Source: Chiridota heheva (taxonomy: Eukaryota; Echinodermata; Holothuroidea; Apodida; Chiridotidae). From it: a stretch of 64,000 nt of DNA. The translations under genes and the position numbers were made by a program. Shown here piece by piece: positions 39,429 to 51,754 of this stretch. Each line of letters begins with the position of its first letter. Within the stretch, counting starts at the first letter, position 1. The stretch covers positions 535,001 through 599,000 of the forward strand of contig JAIGNY010000696.1 in NCBI GenBank assembly GCA_020152595.1, written 5' to 3'. The notes under the pieces are model-generated. The model was not told the origin of the DNA. It saw nothing but the letters and a program-made list of their open reading frames with translations, and did not search any database.

Positions 39429-40307
39429 GTACATAGCATTCCATGCCCCATTAGTAATGCAGTCAATCAAGTGGGTTCTCATGAACCTAATAGAGACTGT
39501 GGTTTGCATAAGTTGAAGAGCAATTTAAAAAGCATGGGGATGAATATAAGTCCAGTTTGTCATAGCTCAGGCATTCAAGAACATTTTAAGTCCCACTTGA
39601 AAAAAGTAACTAAAAGAAATAAAATTCTTTTTAAAGAAATGTGTGATCTATCTGTGTAGACAGTAGCATTAGGCACGGCAAGTTTTTTTAAAAGATGCCG
39701 CAAAGGATTGCCACCCACTGTGTCAATTTGTGGATACGTCATCTTGAAGTGGCTCGGCATAAAGGATACATACTTTGTGTAAATCCAGTACGAGAAAGGG
39801 ATAAAAATTCATTTGATCTGGGGTGTTGGTGTCTTTGATCCGCAGTGGACTTAAGCATCTAATCATCTGGCTGTTGTTTCTAAGTAAACAGAGTCATTCT
39901 CTTTGATGTGAGAGTACTGAGGAATTATCCAGCAAGAGAAGGGCTAGATTGTGTTAACAGTTTTGTTCAGACATTGTATGTATTTAAGTCCCCATTGTGA
40001 CAGTGTCTGGAGTGTAAGGATAGATTAGTTGATATAAATACAGTTACAAGCAAAATAGAGACATTTTCCCAGACAGAGCTTTTAAGGAGAGAATAAGAGC
40101 AGGGATGTGACATTGATCAAAGAAGGATACTTAGGTGTTTGGAATCAAACATTCCATCATCCATGTGACATGATGACATAAGAGGCTGATAAACCTAAGC
40201 AAATCTGTTGCTTGATTGTTATATAAAAAGATCCAGACACCACTGTTCTAAACTTACATTGCCATAGCGACTTGAAAACTAAATATGTTATATATTAAAA
40301 TGTTTGT

Positions 40308-40425
40308 TATTAACCTGTGATGGACTGGTGTCCTGTCCAGGGGGAGTCATGTGTTCTCATCCATGGAAACCGAGGATAAGCACTGACCCTGTGGGCCTAT
40401 TTGGCTCAAATGGATTCAACTAATT
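40308..40425 (+). mobile_element. SINE, 3' half only
   Basis: Matches the 3' half of the full copy at 44694-44968: GGACTGGTGTCCTGTCCAGG, GGGGAGTCATGT, CTCATCCATGGAAAC, GGATAAGCAC, ATGGATT. It is followed within 25 bp by a separate 5' half. Confidence 0.75.
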
Positions 40426-40444
40426 TTGTAACTCAAATTTTTAA

Positions 40445-40625
40445 GAGGCGTAGTGGCTCAGTGATTAAGGAGTCTTGCTCCATGCAAGAAGTACCAGGTT
40501 TGATTACTTTCGGGAGCGGTGCATTGTGTCTTTGAGCAGACAAAGACACTTTACTTGCTCCAGTTCACTCAGCTGTAAAATAAATACCAGCATTACTGAG
40601 GAATTAACCTAATTAATTGAATACT
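40445..40625 (+). mobile_element. SINE, 5' half only
   Basis: tRNA-like head with an A-box-like TAGTGGCTCAGTGATTAAGG and a B-box-like GGTTTGATTAC, then CATTGTGTCTTTGAGCA, GACACTTTACTTGC and CAGCTGTAAAAT. The 3' half is missing here. Confidence 0.75.
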
Positions 40626-40629
40626 GTAG

Positions 40630-41690
40630 TTTGATGTTGAGTCTCACTACATGCAAATAGAAACATTTTGTAGAAGAGTTATGCAGAAAATTTTCTTACC
40701 TTTATAGAAAAATCTTTTACTTCAACAACTTGGTGGGTCACACATTGTGTGGCTCTATATAGAAAGAAGAGAAAAAAGACGCTATAAGCCCCTCAGATTT
40801 TTTCTCTTTTCAGAAGAAAATCTGAACAGTCTGGTTTTCATATCTTTTAATCATTGATTGTAAGTTAGGAGTACCTACTCACCCTTTTACATGCAAGTTT
40901 TGCTTTCTTTGTGATTTCGTAGTTCCCAGACAATTCTTTTTGGACTAAGTTTGACCACAGGATACTAATCCGGATTAAGCTCCAAGTCTTTGCACGCTTT
41001 ATCATGTATTTTATTTTGTCTGTTCTCCTACTCCTTCTTCCCACTTTTATTTTTATGGTTGCTGAAGGGCGGCTAAGCTGAAAAACCATTTGTTTGATAG
41101 GCTTGACTGAACTGCGACCCTCCATGGAGTGAGACACAGCTTAGAATGACAAGGTCCAGCAAAAGCAGAGAAAGGGAGAACTGAGGTGGGACAAATTTGG
41201 TGAGAAAGTGGACAGTAAATGAGAAGAAAAGGTTGTAGAAACTGACTTCTATTGAGCCACTGAATGTGAATAGGGTCCATTAATCTCCCTTGATGGGACA
41301 AGAAAAAAACCTTTATACACCACTTGAACTCTTTACATTCACTTTAAGATCTTTTGTATCAAACGTAATCTCAACCTTTTTTCTCTTTATCAGTGTGTGT
41401 ATGAAGACCACCCAACGGTTTTTTTCTTGGTGGGTAGACCAGCCACCAAAACCATTTATGATCAATAAATCAATAAATCCTTAAATTCTTAAACTAATCT
41501 TTTTTAAAGTTGGGTCTTATGTTGTGTTATAACATTCCTGATACGCCACAACAATTTAAAGATGTTTACAGCAGTTCCTTATGAATGGACACGAATGAAC
41601 AGAATGAAAATATGATTGGCTGCTGAGAGTGACATCCACGACACCAATTAATCTCTTGTATGCTTACTAGAATACATGCTTGTTTTTGCC
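40630..41690. other. Non-coding sequence, nothing recognised
   Basis: Short overlapping frames on the minus strand (40865-41301) show no family motif or splice support. Confidence 0.45.
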
Positions 41691-41697
41691 AATTTAA

Positions 41698-41952
41698 CAG
41701 GTTAACAGCTTCTATTTTCAAAATGGATTTCCATTGTCAAAATGGACTGGAATAAAGCCTTCACATTACCATTATACTCATTTTTTGTTACTTTATAAAT
41801 TATGTACCTGAATAGCAAACAAGAATTTTGTTAGCTATTCTGGTACAGAGTTTTTTTAAGTATCGAAAAAGGAGTATAATGGTAATTTGAAGAACTTATT
41901 CTAGTCCATTTTGACAATAAAAATCCATTTTGAAAATAGAAGCTGTTACCTG
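41698..41952. mobile_element. Foldback element, 255 bp, arms about 118 bp
   Basis: Almost the whole element is one inverted repeat. It starts CAGGTTAACAGCTTCTATTT and ends with the complement (reversed: CAGGTAACAGCTTCTATTTT). Both arms share CAAAATGGATT, TTGTCAAAATGGACT and ATTACCATTATACTC, and an inner GTACCTGAATAGC pairs with GCTATTCTGGTAC around a loop of about 15 nt. It is a non-coding MITE, and its superfamily was not assigned because no clear target duplication was found. Confidence 0.85.
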
Positions 41953-41954
41953 AT

Positions 41955-43190
41955 CTATTATCCACAAAAGATCGATAAACTTCATGTTTCCATAGCCCAC
42001 AGATGATGTGAGGGCAAAGGTTACTTGAATATTTATATTATCTAGAAAATTGCTATACCGTTGCGTGCTAGATAAACTTTTTTTTTGGAGGACCCCTAAA
42101 AATACACCCTCACTTTTCGGTCCAATGCTCCTTAAAGAAAAGAAATTAGATAACGGAACCAAAACAAAATTCTGTCTATTAAAAATCTATGTCTATGTAC
42201 CTGCAGAGACAACATTTGCTATAGCTTTAGAATATATTAAAAACCTTTAATGTATCAATTTTTATGGGGTGGGGAGAAGGGGGGGGGGGTAAGTCTGCAT
42301 ACAAATATGCTATTAGAGGGGAAATTAGTCCCTTGTACCCAACTTTATATGCCTATGACTTAGAAGAAATGAAATAGGCTTTATAGAAAAAGGAACTTTT
42401 TTGTTATTCTAAAAATAAATCTTTGAAATAGATACAAATTTGCATTGTGCCATTAATACTAAGAAAATGTTTCTGGTAAAGTTTATGCAACCATGGAGGG
42501 TTGAAAAGAAAAGGGTGAGTTAGAATTAGATACACAATGAACATGATAAAGAAGAAAACAAATTAATGATGTTTTACCTATGGAGAGCAGACATTTCCAC
42601 ATTGTATAAAACAGCCAAGGTATGTATTCAGTCCTTTCAAGTATTAAAGTAGTTTATCCATACAAAAATAAATGAAATTTTTCTGGCGATATTGCATCCA
42701 ACATTTTTCTCTAAATACTGATGTACATCCATTTAGAGTCTTAGAATTTCTTTGTATATTAGTTTAATCCACTTAAGAATGAAGATGATATAGGAAAGCA
42801 TTGTAAAGAAAGCTATAACAACATATGGGATGATTGCGCAATAACTTTGAACCAATGAGTCACATGGCTTCTGTCTAATTCAACACAACTCAATCAGCCC
42901 AAACTTGCTATTTTTTGTGTTTTTTTGTGAACTTTGTTCCTAATAAGTTATCTGAATAAGCTTGTTCAAAACTTGTTTTCTTGTAGGAAACACAATAGAT
43001 CAGGGCTATCTGACCATTGTCACACACAATAGAGAATGAATGTCCTTATACTTGTAGGTCATCGGTCAATGAGAGTGTACTGGGAATGACCTTCTTAACG
43101 TTCCCTATAAGTCAGTTGTCATGTCCGTCATATTCATAGTCTATGGACATTCAATGTTGTATAACCCAGTAGAAAGAGTCTAAATATTTG
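41955..43190. other. Non-coding sequence, nothing recognised
   Basis: AT-rich with a G run at about 42268-42291. No gene signal. Confidence 0.45.
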
Positions 43191-43201
43191 GGTAGAATCA
43201 G

Positions 43202-43516
43202 CAGCGGCGGAATGAAAAAAAGTATGGGGGAGGGGGGACAATGAGTTTTGCTGAAGCCATAGCCTAAAAGGTGTGAGGTCTAGGGGCCCACCTAAGGGCC
43301 TCTTGTGGGGTCCATGGGGGAGACAGGCGAATCCCGCAAAAGCTCTGTGATTTTAGGCATTCCTAAAAACGTGGCAACTTGCTTCAACCAGATTGCATAT
43401 TTGCCTTGATGTGGTGATACCAAAGAACAATGATTTTGTACATTTTTAGGACAAAATGTTTGGGGGACGAAACATGACTTAAGGCTTCCCCCCACCCCCT
43501 AGTTCCTCCGCCAGTG
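43202..43516. mobile_element. Probable hAT-like MITE, diverged ends
   Basis: The left end CAGCGGCGGA is followed by a G-rich run. The right end, reversed, reads CACTGGCGGAGGAACTAGGG. This resembles the CAGTGGCGG ends of the 36.9-kb element. The target duplication is not clear. Confidence 0.5.
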
Positions 43517-43574
43517 GGTATAGAACAGTCTTTGAATTTCTGGAGTAGCTCTTAATGTTTCCGTCGGCTACGGC

Positions 43575-43720
43575 TGATCAAAGATTGACGCATTTTTTTT
43601 GTATGTAAAATTTGTGATGGATTACTCATAATCTCGAGCAGTTCTTTAAAGTCCTTTTCTTACTTTCAGTAATTGCAAATGGCGAGAAAGTTACTTCCAG
43701 CTAGAATTCTAAATAAGAAG
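43575..43720. repeat. Dispersed repeat, copy 3
   Basis: Contains GGCTGATCAAAG, TGTAAAATTTGTGATGGATT, GAGCAGTTC and TTCAGTAATTGCAAATGG in the same order as the copies at 36.5 and 7.8 kb, more diverged. Confidence 0.45.
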
Positions 43721-44143
43721 TATCATAATTAAAACCTTCGATCAGAAATCCCTTTAAAGAATTATATCAACAAACTGCGTGAATTTTGATGAAATATGTC
43801 CGTCTTTCATGTTTTTGAATAGATAGACTTTTGAAAAAGTGTTTGGTCCACTAGGTTACCAATTTTGGGCCCAATCATATCTATTTATCTATGTGTGTGT
43901 GTGTTGTTGGGTTTGGGTGGGGGTGGAGGGGGAGAACTTGAAAAAGTTATAACATATTCCTTTTGTTTTTGAAAACACTGCATCCAAGATTTATGTCTCC
44001 CAGAAACTTATAACTCAAATTGGCATCTCAAAAACTGTCCTTTAAAAGGAAAGTATAATAAAATTGAAGTATTTTTCACAATTTTTTTACGTGATTGTAG
44101 CGTAGCTGTAGCACATAGTAGTTAATCTATCTCAGACCGGTAA

Positions 44144-44280
44144 CAGAGAATGCTGGGCTGCCAATTGGCTGTTGGGATAGCGATGAAGCCAACAATTGTA
44201 TTCACGAGAGTCACCAAGACTATGTGAATACATGTTGGCTTCACCCGGTGATCCAGCTCAGTATGCTCCGTCTATTCATC
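44144..44280. repeat. Short inverted repeat with a 60-nt hairpin core
   Basis: The core stem pairs 44184-44205 (TGAAGCCAACAATTGTATTC...) with 44224-44243 (GTGAATACATGTTGGCTTCA) apart from a 2-nt bulge, and AGTC/GACT closes a 5-nt loop. Outer parts (GAATGCTGGGCTG versus CAGCTCAGTATGCTC) pair loosely. Near-identical ATCTAT-CTCAGACC sequences flank both sides and may be a target duplication. Confidence 0.6.
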
Positions 44281-44693
44281 TATGCTCAGACCCCGTACTT
44301 TTTTTATTTTATGGAAAACCAGTTATCGTGTTAACATGAAGATAAATATACAAAATCAAATCAAAGGTTTTGATTGGCTTAAATATTTACACAAATACTG
44401 ATACTCGAGGTGAAGTCTTTGGTAGGTATTAAGGCTATCGTGACGTTTCAAGCATGGTTTCTTTGGGCAAGGTTCTCGATTTAAAGTGACACAATTGTTG
44501 ATGGGGGACAGATCCCGAATTGTCTGCATTATTGTTGTGTTTATTTATAGGACCATCTGAGATCGTATTTTTTTGTACAATTTAGGATTAACTGTAGTAA
44601 GTTTTTACAGTTTGACAAATTATTATTCTCTTTCTCCAAGATATGTATGTACCAGCCTATTTTTGCCCTGCCGATAGATAGATGAATAGATTA

Positions 44694-44968
44694 GAGGTGC
44701 TGTGACTCAGTGGTTAAGGAGTTATGCCCGTATTAGAGTTTGATTCTCATAGTGAGCGCTGCATCGTGTCCTTGAGCAAGACACTTTACTCGACTTGCTT
44801 CAGTCCACTCAGCTGTAAAATGAGTACCAGCATTGCTGGGAGTTAATCTGCAATGGACTTGTGTCCTATCCAGGGGGAGTAATGTACTCTCATCCACTTG
44901 CGCCATGGAAACTGGGGATAAGCACCGGCTCAATGAGCCTAATGGCTCGGATGGATTTAGCTTTTAAT
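44694..44968 (+). mobile_element. tRNA-derived SINE, near full length
   Basis: An A-box-like TGACTCAGTGGTTAAGG and a B-box-like AGTTTGATTCTC are followed by the body blocks CGTGTCCTTGAGCAAGACAC, TTTACTCGAC, CAGCTGTAAAATGAGTACC, GTCCTATCCAGGGGGAGTAA and CTCATCCACTTGCGCC. The GTCCTTGAGCAAGACACTTTAC block resembles a central domain shared by SINEs of many marine animals (family name not certain). The copies at 40.3-40.6 kb belong to the same family. Confidence 0.75.
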
Positions 44969-44969
44969 A

Positions 44970-45895
44970 GATAAACACTAGTTTTTGCTTCTCTCCAAAG
45001 TTTTTCAGAACACCTCCATCCCACACCATTTATATGCCTATGGTTCTGGCTGGACAAACTTTGAACATTTTTCAAAAAATAAATGATTTGTGATCTTTAA
45101 AATGTCTCCCCACAAAATAGAAAAAAACTAAAATATTGTCATCTAAATAAAATATCTATTCCACCTAGTTTTTTTCTTCAGGTAAGGTTTGTTTGTAAAC
45201 ATAAATTTGAGCTATTCTTCCTATTATTGTGACACAATAATTGCAAATTTGTGTGAAAATTGTGTATGCAGTCCTGAAATTGAAAATAAAAAAGTGTAAA
45301 ATGCCAAATTTCACTGATTTTGATCAATTATTTGGACATTTTCATAGTTTTGGTTATTTTGTATGCAGTGTAGCAAATGTTACCTCTACCCATTTATAAG
45401 TCATTGTATCAGCTTTATAAAAATCAATGTAGCAAACATGATTTGATGTTTAAAAAAAAGAAAATGATGTGTTACTCTACCAGATTGTTGCTATTATATT
45501 TAAAAAAGATGTTGTAGTGAATTGTCTTCTGTTCTTAATCATGATGGATTGACTACGACATGTACTGGTCAAACTGTCAAATCTGAAAGAATTCCTAACA
45601 TGAAAAGTTACAAAGTGCAACGTTCTGAACCATGGTTCTGTGGGTTATCCAGGCTTTTTTTTTGCAGTTAATTCCCTGGATAAACAGACAGGTGCTTGTA
45701 ATTTAAGAGCTGGAATAACCGGGAAGATGATATCAATGTTTACGGCTAAAATGTCACAGATCAGGTGCACCACTGGGGGCCTGCTCGTCATAGTGTCTTT
45801 GCACTTCAAGCGGCTGGAATCACAGCTACTATACAATGCTGAAACATACTGCATATTCAAGCAACTAAGACATGAGATATGTGTTGGTGCTAATT
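44970..45895. other. Non-coding sequence, nothing recognised
   Basis: AT-rich. A 109-codon plus-strand frame (45640-45969) runs into the 24-bp repeat and shows no family motif. Confidence 0.4.
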
Positions 45896-45900
45896 GTGCT

Positions 45901-45964
45901 GGAAGGACATACAGGGATATCCCTGGAAGGACATACAGGGATATCCCTGAAAGGACATACAGGT
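45901..45964. repeat. 24-bp tandem repeat, 2.7 copies
   Basis: The unit GGAAGGACATACAGGGATAT-CCCT contains the 12-bp palindrome AGGGATATCCCT. Confidence 0.9.
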
Positions 45965-46470
45965 CTTGACAGAAAATGTTTTAGTGGTATATACATCAAT
46001 TTCAATCTTAATGTCAAAAAGAAATTAGTGTTGTACAGTTTCGAACCCCTGTTTTTTCTATGTGGAAGGGGGAGGGGGAGATATTGAGGCATAAGGATCA
46101 TCGAGGCTAGAACATCTCGTATAGGGAATTTATCTGATAAATTTATGAACATGGTGAGTATTTTCTACGGTAGACTTTCTACATCAGTAATGTCTCTGTA
46201 CAAATTGATAACAACTTCAAAGTTCAACATTTCCGGAGTGAAACAAGTGTTTTTTCTCACAGGTCATTTTGCATTATCCTCTGTCGTAGAAGATGGAGTG
46301 TGTGACCGCTGACCAAGTCTATGAATTTTTTTGTACAATATGAAATTAATTTATGGCATGCCACGAAGAAGATTCATTATTTCTTACTGTACAGTATGTT
46401 CGCACTAGGCAGCAGTTGACCAGGTCAACTTTCTTGTACCAAAAATTGAATATAACAATTCAATGCTATT

Positions 46471-46527
46471 CTTAATGCACTGCCACAGTTGAATCTATAC
46501 TTAATGCACTGCCACTGTTGAATGAGA
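46471..46527. repeat. 29-bp tandem duplication
   Basis: Two copies of CTTAATGCACTGCCACAGTT followed by GAAT, starting at 46471 and 46500. Confidence 0.85.
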
Positions 46528-46529
46528 TT

Positions 46530-47640
46530 ATCTTAGAATCCAAAATGGCCACTTAGTATGATATATCCAAATGTAAGCATCACATGTTGGAAAAATTGGT
46601 ACATTTAGAGCTAAGTTGATTTTGCTTGTCATTTAGCAAATATCTTCTTGTTAGGCATACACATAAACAAACTATCCTCTTTGGAACCGTTCCTCTTCAG
46701 CAACTGTTGGCTATCCAATATCAGTCCTGTTGTGTTGGAGGCATTCATGTAATTATAGCTTATTCAATTTGGAAACCTTCGTATTATCCGCCAGGTGCTT
46801 GGAAACAATTTCTTTGTTTTTCTTAAAGGTAAGTGAAGGATAATTTTACAACAAATTGGATGAATTTGTAAAATTTGGCATCCTAATACTCATTATTTGC
46901 CCACTGTCTGTGCCCTGAACATGTGTTGCAATCTTGGTAAAATAATATACATTACATAATTGTAAAAGTAACAAATTTCCTTCACTTCCTAAAATGATTG
47001 AACCAAGGTCATTGTTCTTCCAAGAAAGTTCAAATTTAGATTTGTATAGCATATATATGTTTTGCAAGATTAGGTACAAATAATGGTTGTTTGAAGAACA
47101 TGCATGTAATTGTTTCTAAGTTCTTATAGTAATATGAACAGTCAGTAAACAGACAAGAGTTGAGAAATGGCAACAGGGGCATTGATTGGATAGGCCACCT
47201 GTCAGTGAGACAAGAACCGCCAAAATTTCCTGGTTACAAGTGGGAAATTATACTAGGTAAATTTAGTTTCCATCAAAGTTTCAAACGTTGCTACTGATAG
47301 AGAATTTTCTTTAGGTTTTGGGAAATGTCTCTTGAGTTTTGAATTTTACCTATTTTTTCGGAAATTTTATCCTATTTTCTGAAATATTACCCCAATTTAT
47401 GGGTACAATATTTCAAAATTTGGGTACAATTTTACCTAATTGTTTGAAAATTTCACCAAAAATCACTAAAATTTCCTTCAATTGCTACTGAAATTATTAT
47501 TAAATTTCATCAACATTTTTCAAGTTTATGTTGATAAATTTCCCAATTTTAGCAAATTTTCAATGATTTTCTGAATATTTTTTCAATTTTATGTTAAACA
47601 TTTCCTAATTGTACCTCCCACACTGGGAAGATTAAATCCT
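46530..47640. other. Non-coding sequence; low-complexity tract 47330-47620
   Basis: Degenerate AAATTT/GAAATTTTACC-type simple sequence fills about 300 bp. Nothing else was recognised. Confidence 0.5.
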
Positions 47641-47641
47641 T

Positions 47642-47675
47642 GGGAGGGAGGGGGAGGGAGGGGGAGGGAGGGGGG
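47642..47675 (+). other. G-rich tract, potential G-quadruplex
   Basis: Repeats of GGGAGGGAGG give well over four runs of three or more G separated by single bases, the usual sequence rule for G-quadruplex formation. Confidence 0.7.
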
Positions 47676-47679
47676 TTCT

Positions 47680-48150
47680 CTGTGTCATATTAATCATTGC
47701 CCATTGGATCAAATCATGCATGTTACATGGATAGAGGAATTTACTTTTGCTTCACACTACAAAGCAAAGATAGCAGCCAATAGCACAGAAACATAAAAGT
47801 CTTAGTCACAGCTACAAATGTTTATACAGAAGAATTGTTTGTGACCCTTCCTGCAAACTTTTGGCTACCAAGTCACAGGTGTGATTACTACACTTTGTAA
47901 TGTGTGTTGCTCTTATCACTAATATCTGTTCCACCCTGCAGAGTATGTTGCAAAACATTGCACATGGAGTTACTGTAGGCATGTTTGCAAAATATCTCAT
48001 GCTGAGGATATAATACTTAAGACATGTTATTTATGTCTTTGAAAGCTTATCTCCAGAATGGAAAAAAAAAAGGAAAAAAAAAAAAGCAAGAAAAAAAACA
48101 TGAACATTATGGTATAACTGTTTCTATGGTATGATATAGTCTGAACAATA
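47680..48150. other. Non-coding sequence, nothing recognised
   Basis: A-rich run at about 48060-48100. No gene or repeat family was recognised. Confidence 0.4.
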
Positions 48151-48155
48151 ACTAT

Positions 48156-48726
48156 TTAAAAGATTAGTTGAGGGGTCATGCAGGTTTATTTTATATGAAA
48201 GATGACCTCAAAAGAAACAAAATGGTAAAGAAAGCATTCAAAAATCTTATTTCATTAAGGAGATATTCAAGTTTAAAGTTTGGTATCATTTGTATAGAAA
48301 CGACTGAAATCAGACTAGTTGTGATGTCATAGCCTTAGATTCCTTAGTCTTTATGTATTCTATCATATTTTGTCTTGCTATTTTATGGCTTATAAACCAT
48401 GGGATATGTCAAAAAAGTAATTAAACTGAATTTAGGAAGGATATTTATTATATACCACCTGAAGAAAGTTTGAAGAAAAATAATTTAAATAGTGAAAAAA
48501 AAAAAAAAAACTTTCTTTAAAATACATAAAGACTTTGAGGAATCTGAGGCTGTGACGTCACAACTAGTCTGATTTCAGTCGTTTCTACAGAAATAATACC
48601 AAACTTTAAACTTGAATATCTCCTTAACAGAATAAGATTTTTGAATGTTTTCTGCACCATTTTGTTTCTTTTGAAGTCTTCTTTCATATAAGATGAACAT
48701 GCTTGACCACTGAACTAATCCTTAAA
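48156..48726. mobile_element. Long foldback element, arms about 204 bp
   Basis: Left arm 48156-48359 and right arm 48521-48726 are inverted copies (for example AAACGACTGAAATCAGACTA versus TAGTCTGATTTCAGTCGTTT) around a 161-bp centre. The ends read TTTAAAAGATTAGTTGAG and, reversed, CTTTAAGGATTAGTTCAG. TTAA occurs at both ends and may be the target site. It is non-coding. A second copy lacking the left arm lies at 60893-61264. Confidence 0.85.
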
Positions 48727-48729
48727 GAT

Positions 48730-50110
48730 TACAGGCTGTATGGGCAGGTAGAGGCAACAATAGCTAAAAAACACACTGAGTAATTGCAGAATCTGAAGCA
48801 CTTTTAAAGTTATGCCCTTGTCAATTGTGTGACTGACCTCTACACCCCCGGACAAGGTGAGTCATTGCACCAAGGTGGGTGGTCAAAACATGTATATTGA
48901 TGCACCCCTCAGTCACTTAGGTTACTGACATTTCTTGTGCAAATGACTTACCAAATCACTCATCTGGTGACTGACAATTTGGTACAATGACGCACATGTG
49001 AGTCACTGTTTCATAGTCACTCACCCACCTTTGACTCCCATTGCTTGGGGTAGTAGGGGTGAGTCATACATCTGCCCCTGCTACCCTATTTCTGTATATA
49101 CCTCCCTCTATTGCCCATTCTCTATACTAGCTTTGAATAGTCGAGCATAATGTCCTTCCGACAGTTCTTGTTGGAGTTGCATTTGTAGTGACAGGAGGTG
49201 AATTTAGAGGCATTCCCCCTTTGTTGGAGGCTCATTGCAGTCGCACAATTTTGTAATTTAATAAAGGCACGTCATGAAGAAGTACAATATCAGGGTTGAC
49301 CCATCCTCTGCACCTGAGCTTCCTGTGTCCGAAATGGGTGTTTTATTAACAGGTCCTCTGACACAGGTTTCATATTAGCATATTAGCGGGGAGGGGGGGG
49401 GGGGCGATGTTGTTAATTGCCAGTCAGACATGTTGGACAAACACTGTATGTAGGGTAGAGTTCTAATTAAACTTTGGATAAGCTTTGAAAATTATTGCGA
49501 GGCCATGGCCCCGGTCCCCTGGTGTCAAGGCCCTGAATAATGTATTGGATTCTGCAATTGAGCCAAAATCAGTTTAAAATGAGACCATGTGACAGCTTTT
49601 TAAGTGATGAGATCTTGCACATGTTGATGATGCATGAATGGGTGCACTTCTCCGTTTCCAAGTTCAGATCATAATCATACCCCAGTCAATTAATGCTTCA
49701 GTGTAAAAGAGATCATACGCTATTTAGAAATTTGAATTTTGAGTCTACTGTACTAAGATTTGTATTCTCTTTTTTTAATGAGAAATGAAACAAATTGTAA
49801 TATGGATATGAGCAAATTTCCCTCCTCTTCCCCCAAAAGAACGTTGTGGATATGGAAGGATTTCAGGTGACTACAAATTTTAGAGGGATGACACCACACC
49901 TCCACCCATGGCAACCACATTGATAAATAAAACATGTTACATTAAATAAATATAAAAAACAATAGTTTTGTCTGTAGTGGTAATACAAATGCATTTAAGC
50001 AAAAAAGTTGATCAATCAATTAAGAATTCTTTCAAGGTTCATTGTACTACAAATGAAATCATCAAAAAAATGTATAAAACTGTTTCTTATATTTTCTTTT
50101 ATATAATATA
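48730..50110. other. Non-coding sequence, nothing recognised
   Basis: Short frames only. A G run (49388-49403) may be a sequencing-difficult site. No RNA gene was recognised. Confidence 0.45.
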
Positions 50111-50112
50111 TG

Positions 50113-51340
<1,228 letters not shown>

Positions 51341-51344
51341 TAAA

Positions 51345-51748
51345 TTTCAAGAATGGTATTCAAATAGCCCATGCTCTGCTAATGTGCCCTATTTATTTTT
51401 GATGGTGATGTTGCATATTCTTTTTGGTAAAATTCTTGAAATGATCATCGTTTGTTTTGTCATATTAATGTTAGTGCATGTTCATGGTACCAAAATGTTG
51501 AATTTCATTAATATGCATAGTGGGCAGGGCATTATAATAATTAACAAATTGTAAAAATCATTTGAATTGCTTATATTTTAACAATCTAAATGTAAAAATC
51601 TTGAATTGTTTCTTTTATTTCATATTTTTTATGATTGTGATGTTAGCTAGTGTGTTGATATGCAATGACATGACAGGTAATACAAAACTTGCAGATCAAA
51701 CAGCACATGAAAAAAATCATCGGAACCACAAAACCTTTTGGTTCTGGT
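51345..51748 (+). mobile_element. GGTTCTGATGC-family repeat, 5'-truncated copy
   Basis: Shares CAAGAATGGTATTC, ATGTGCCCTATT, TTAATATGCATAGTGGGCAG and the right end ATCGGAACCACAAAACCTTT with the longer copy at 59093-60308. Confidence 0.7.
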
Positions 51749-51754
51749 TAAATA

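Noticed and set aside
43202..43516. Confident hAT insertion with target duplication
   Set aside because: The ends fit, but the flanking 8-mers do not match, so it is kept only as a probable element.
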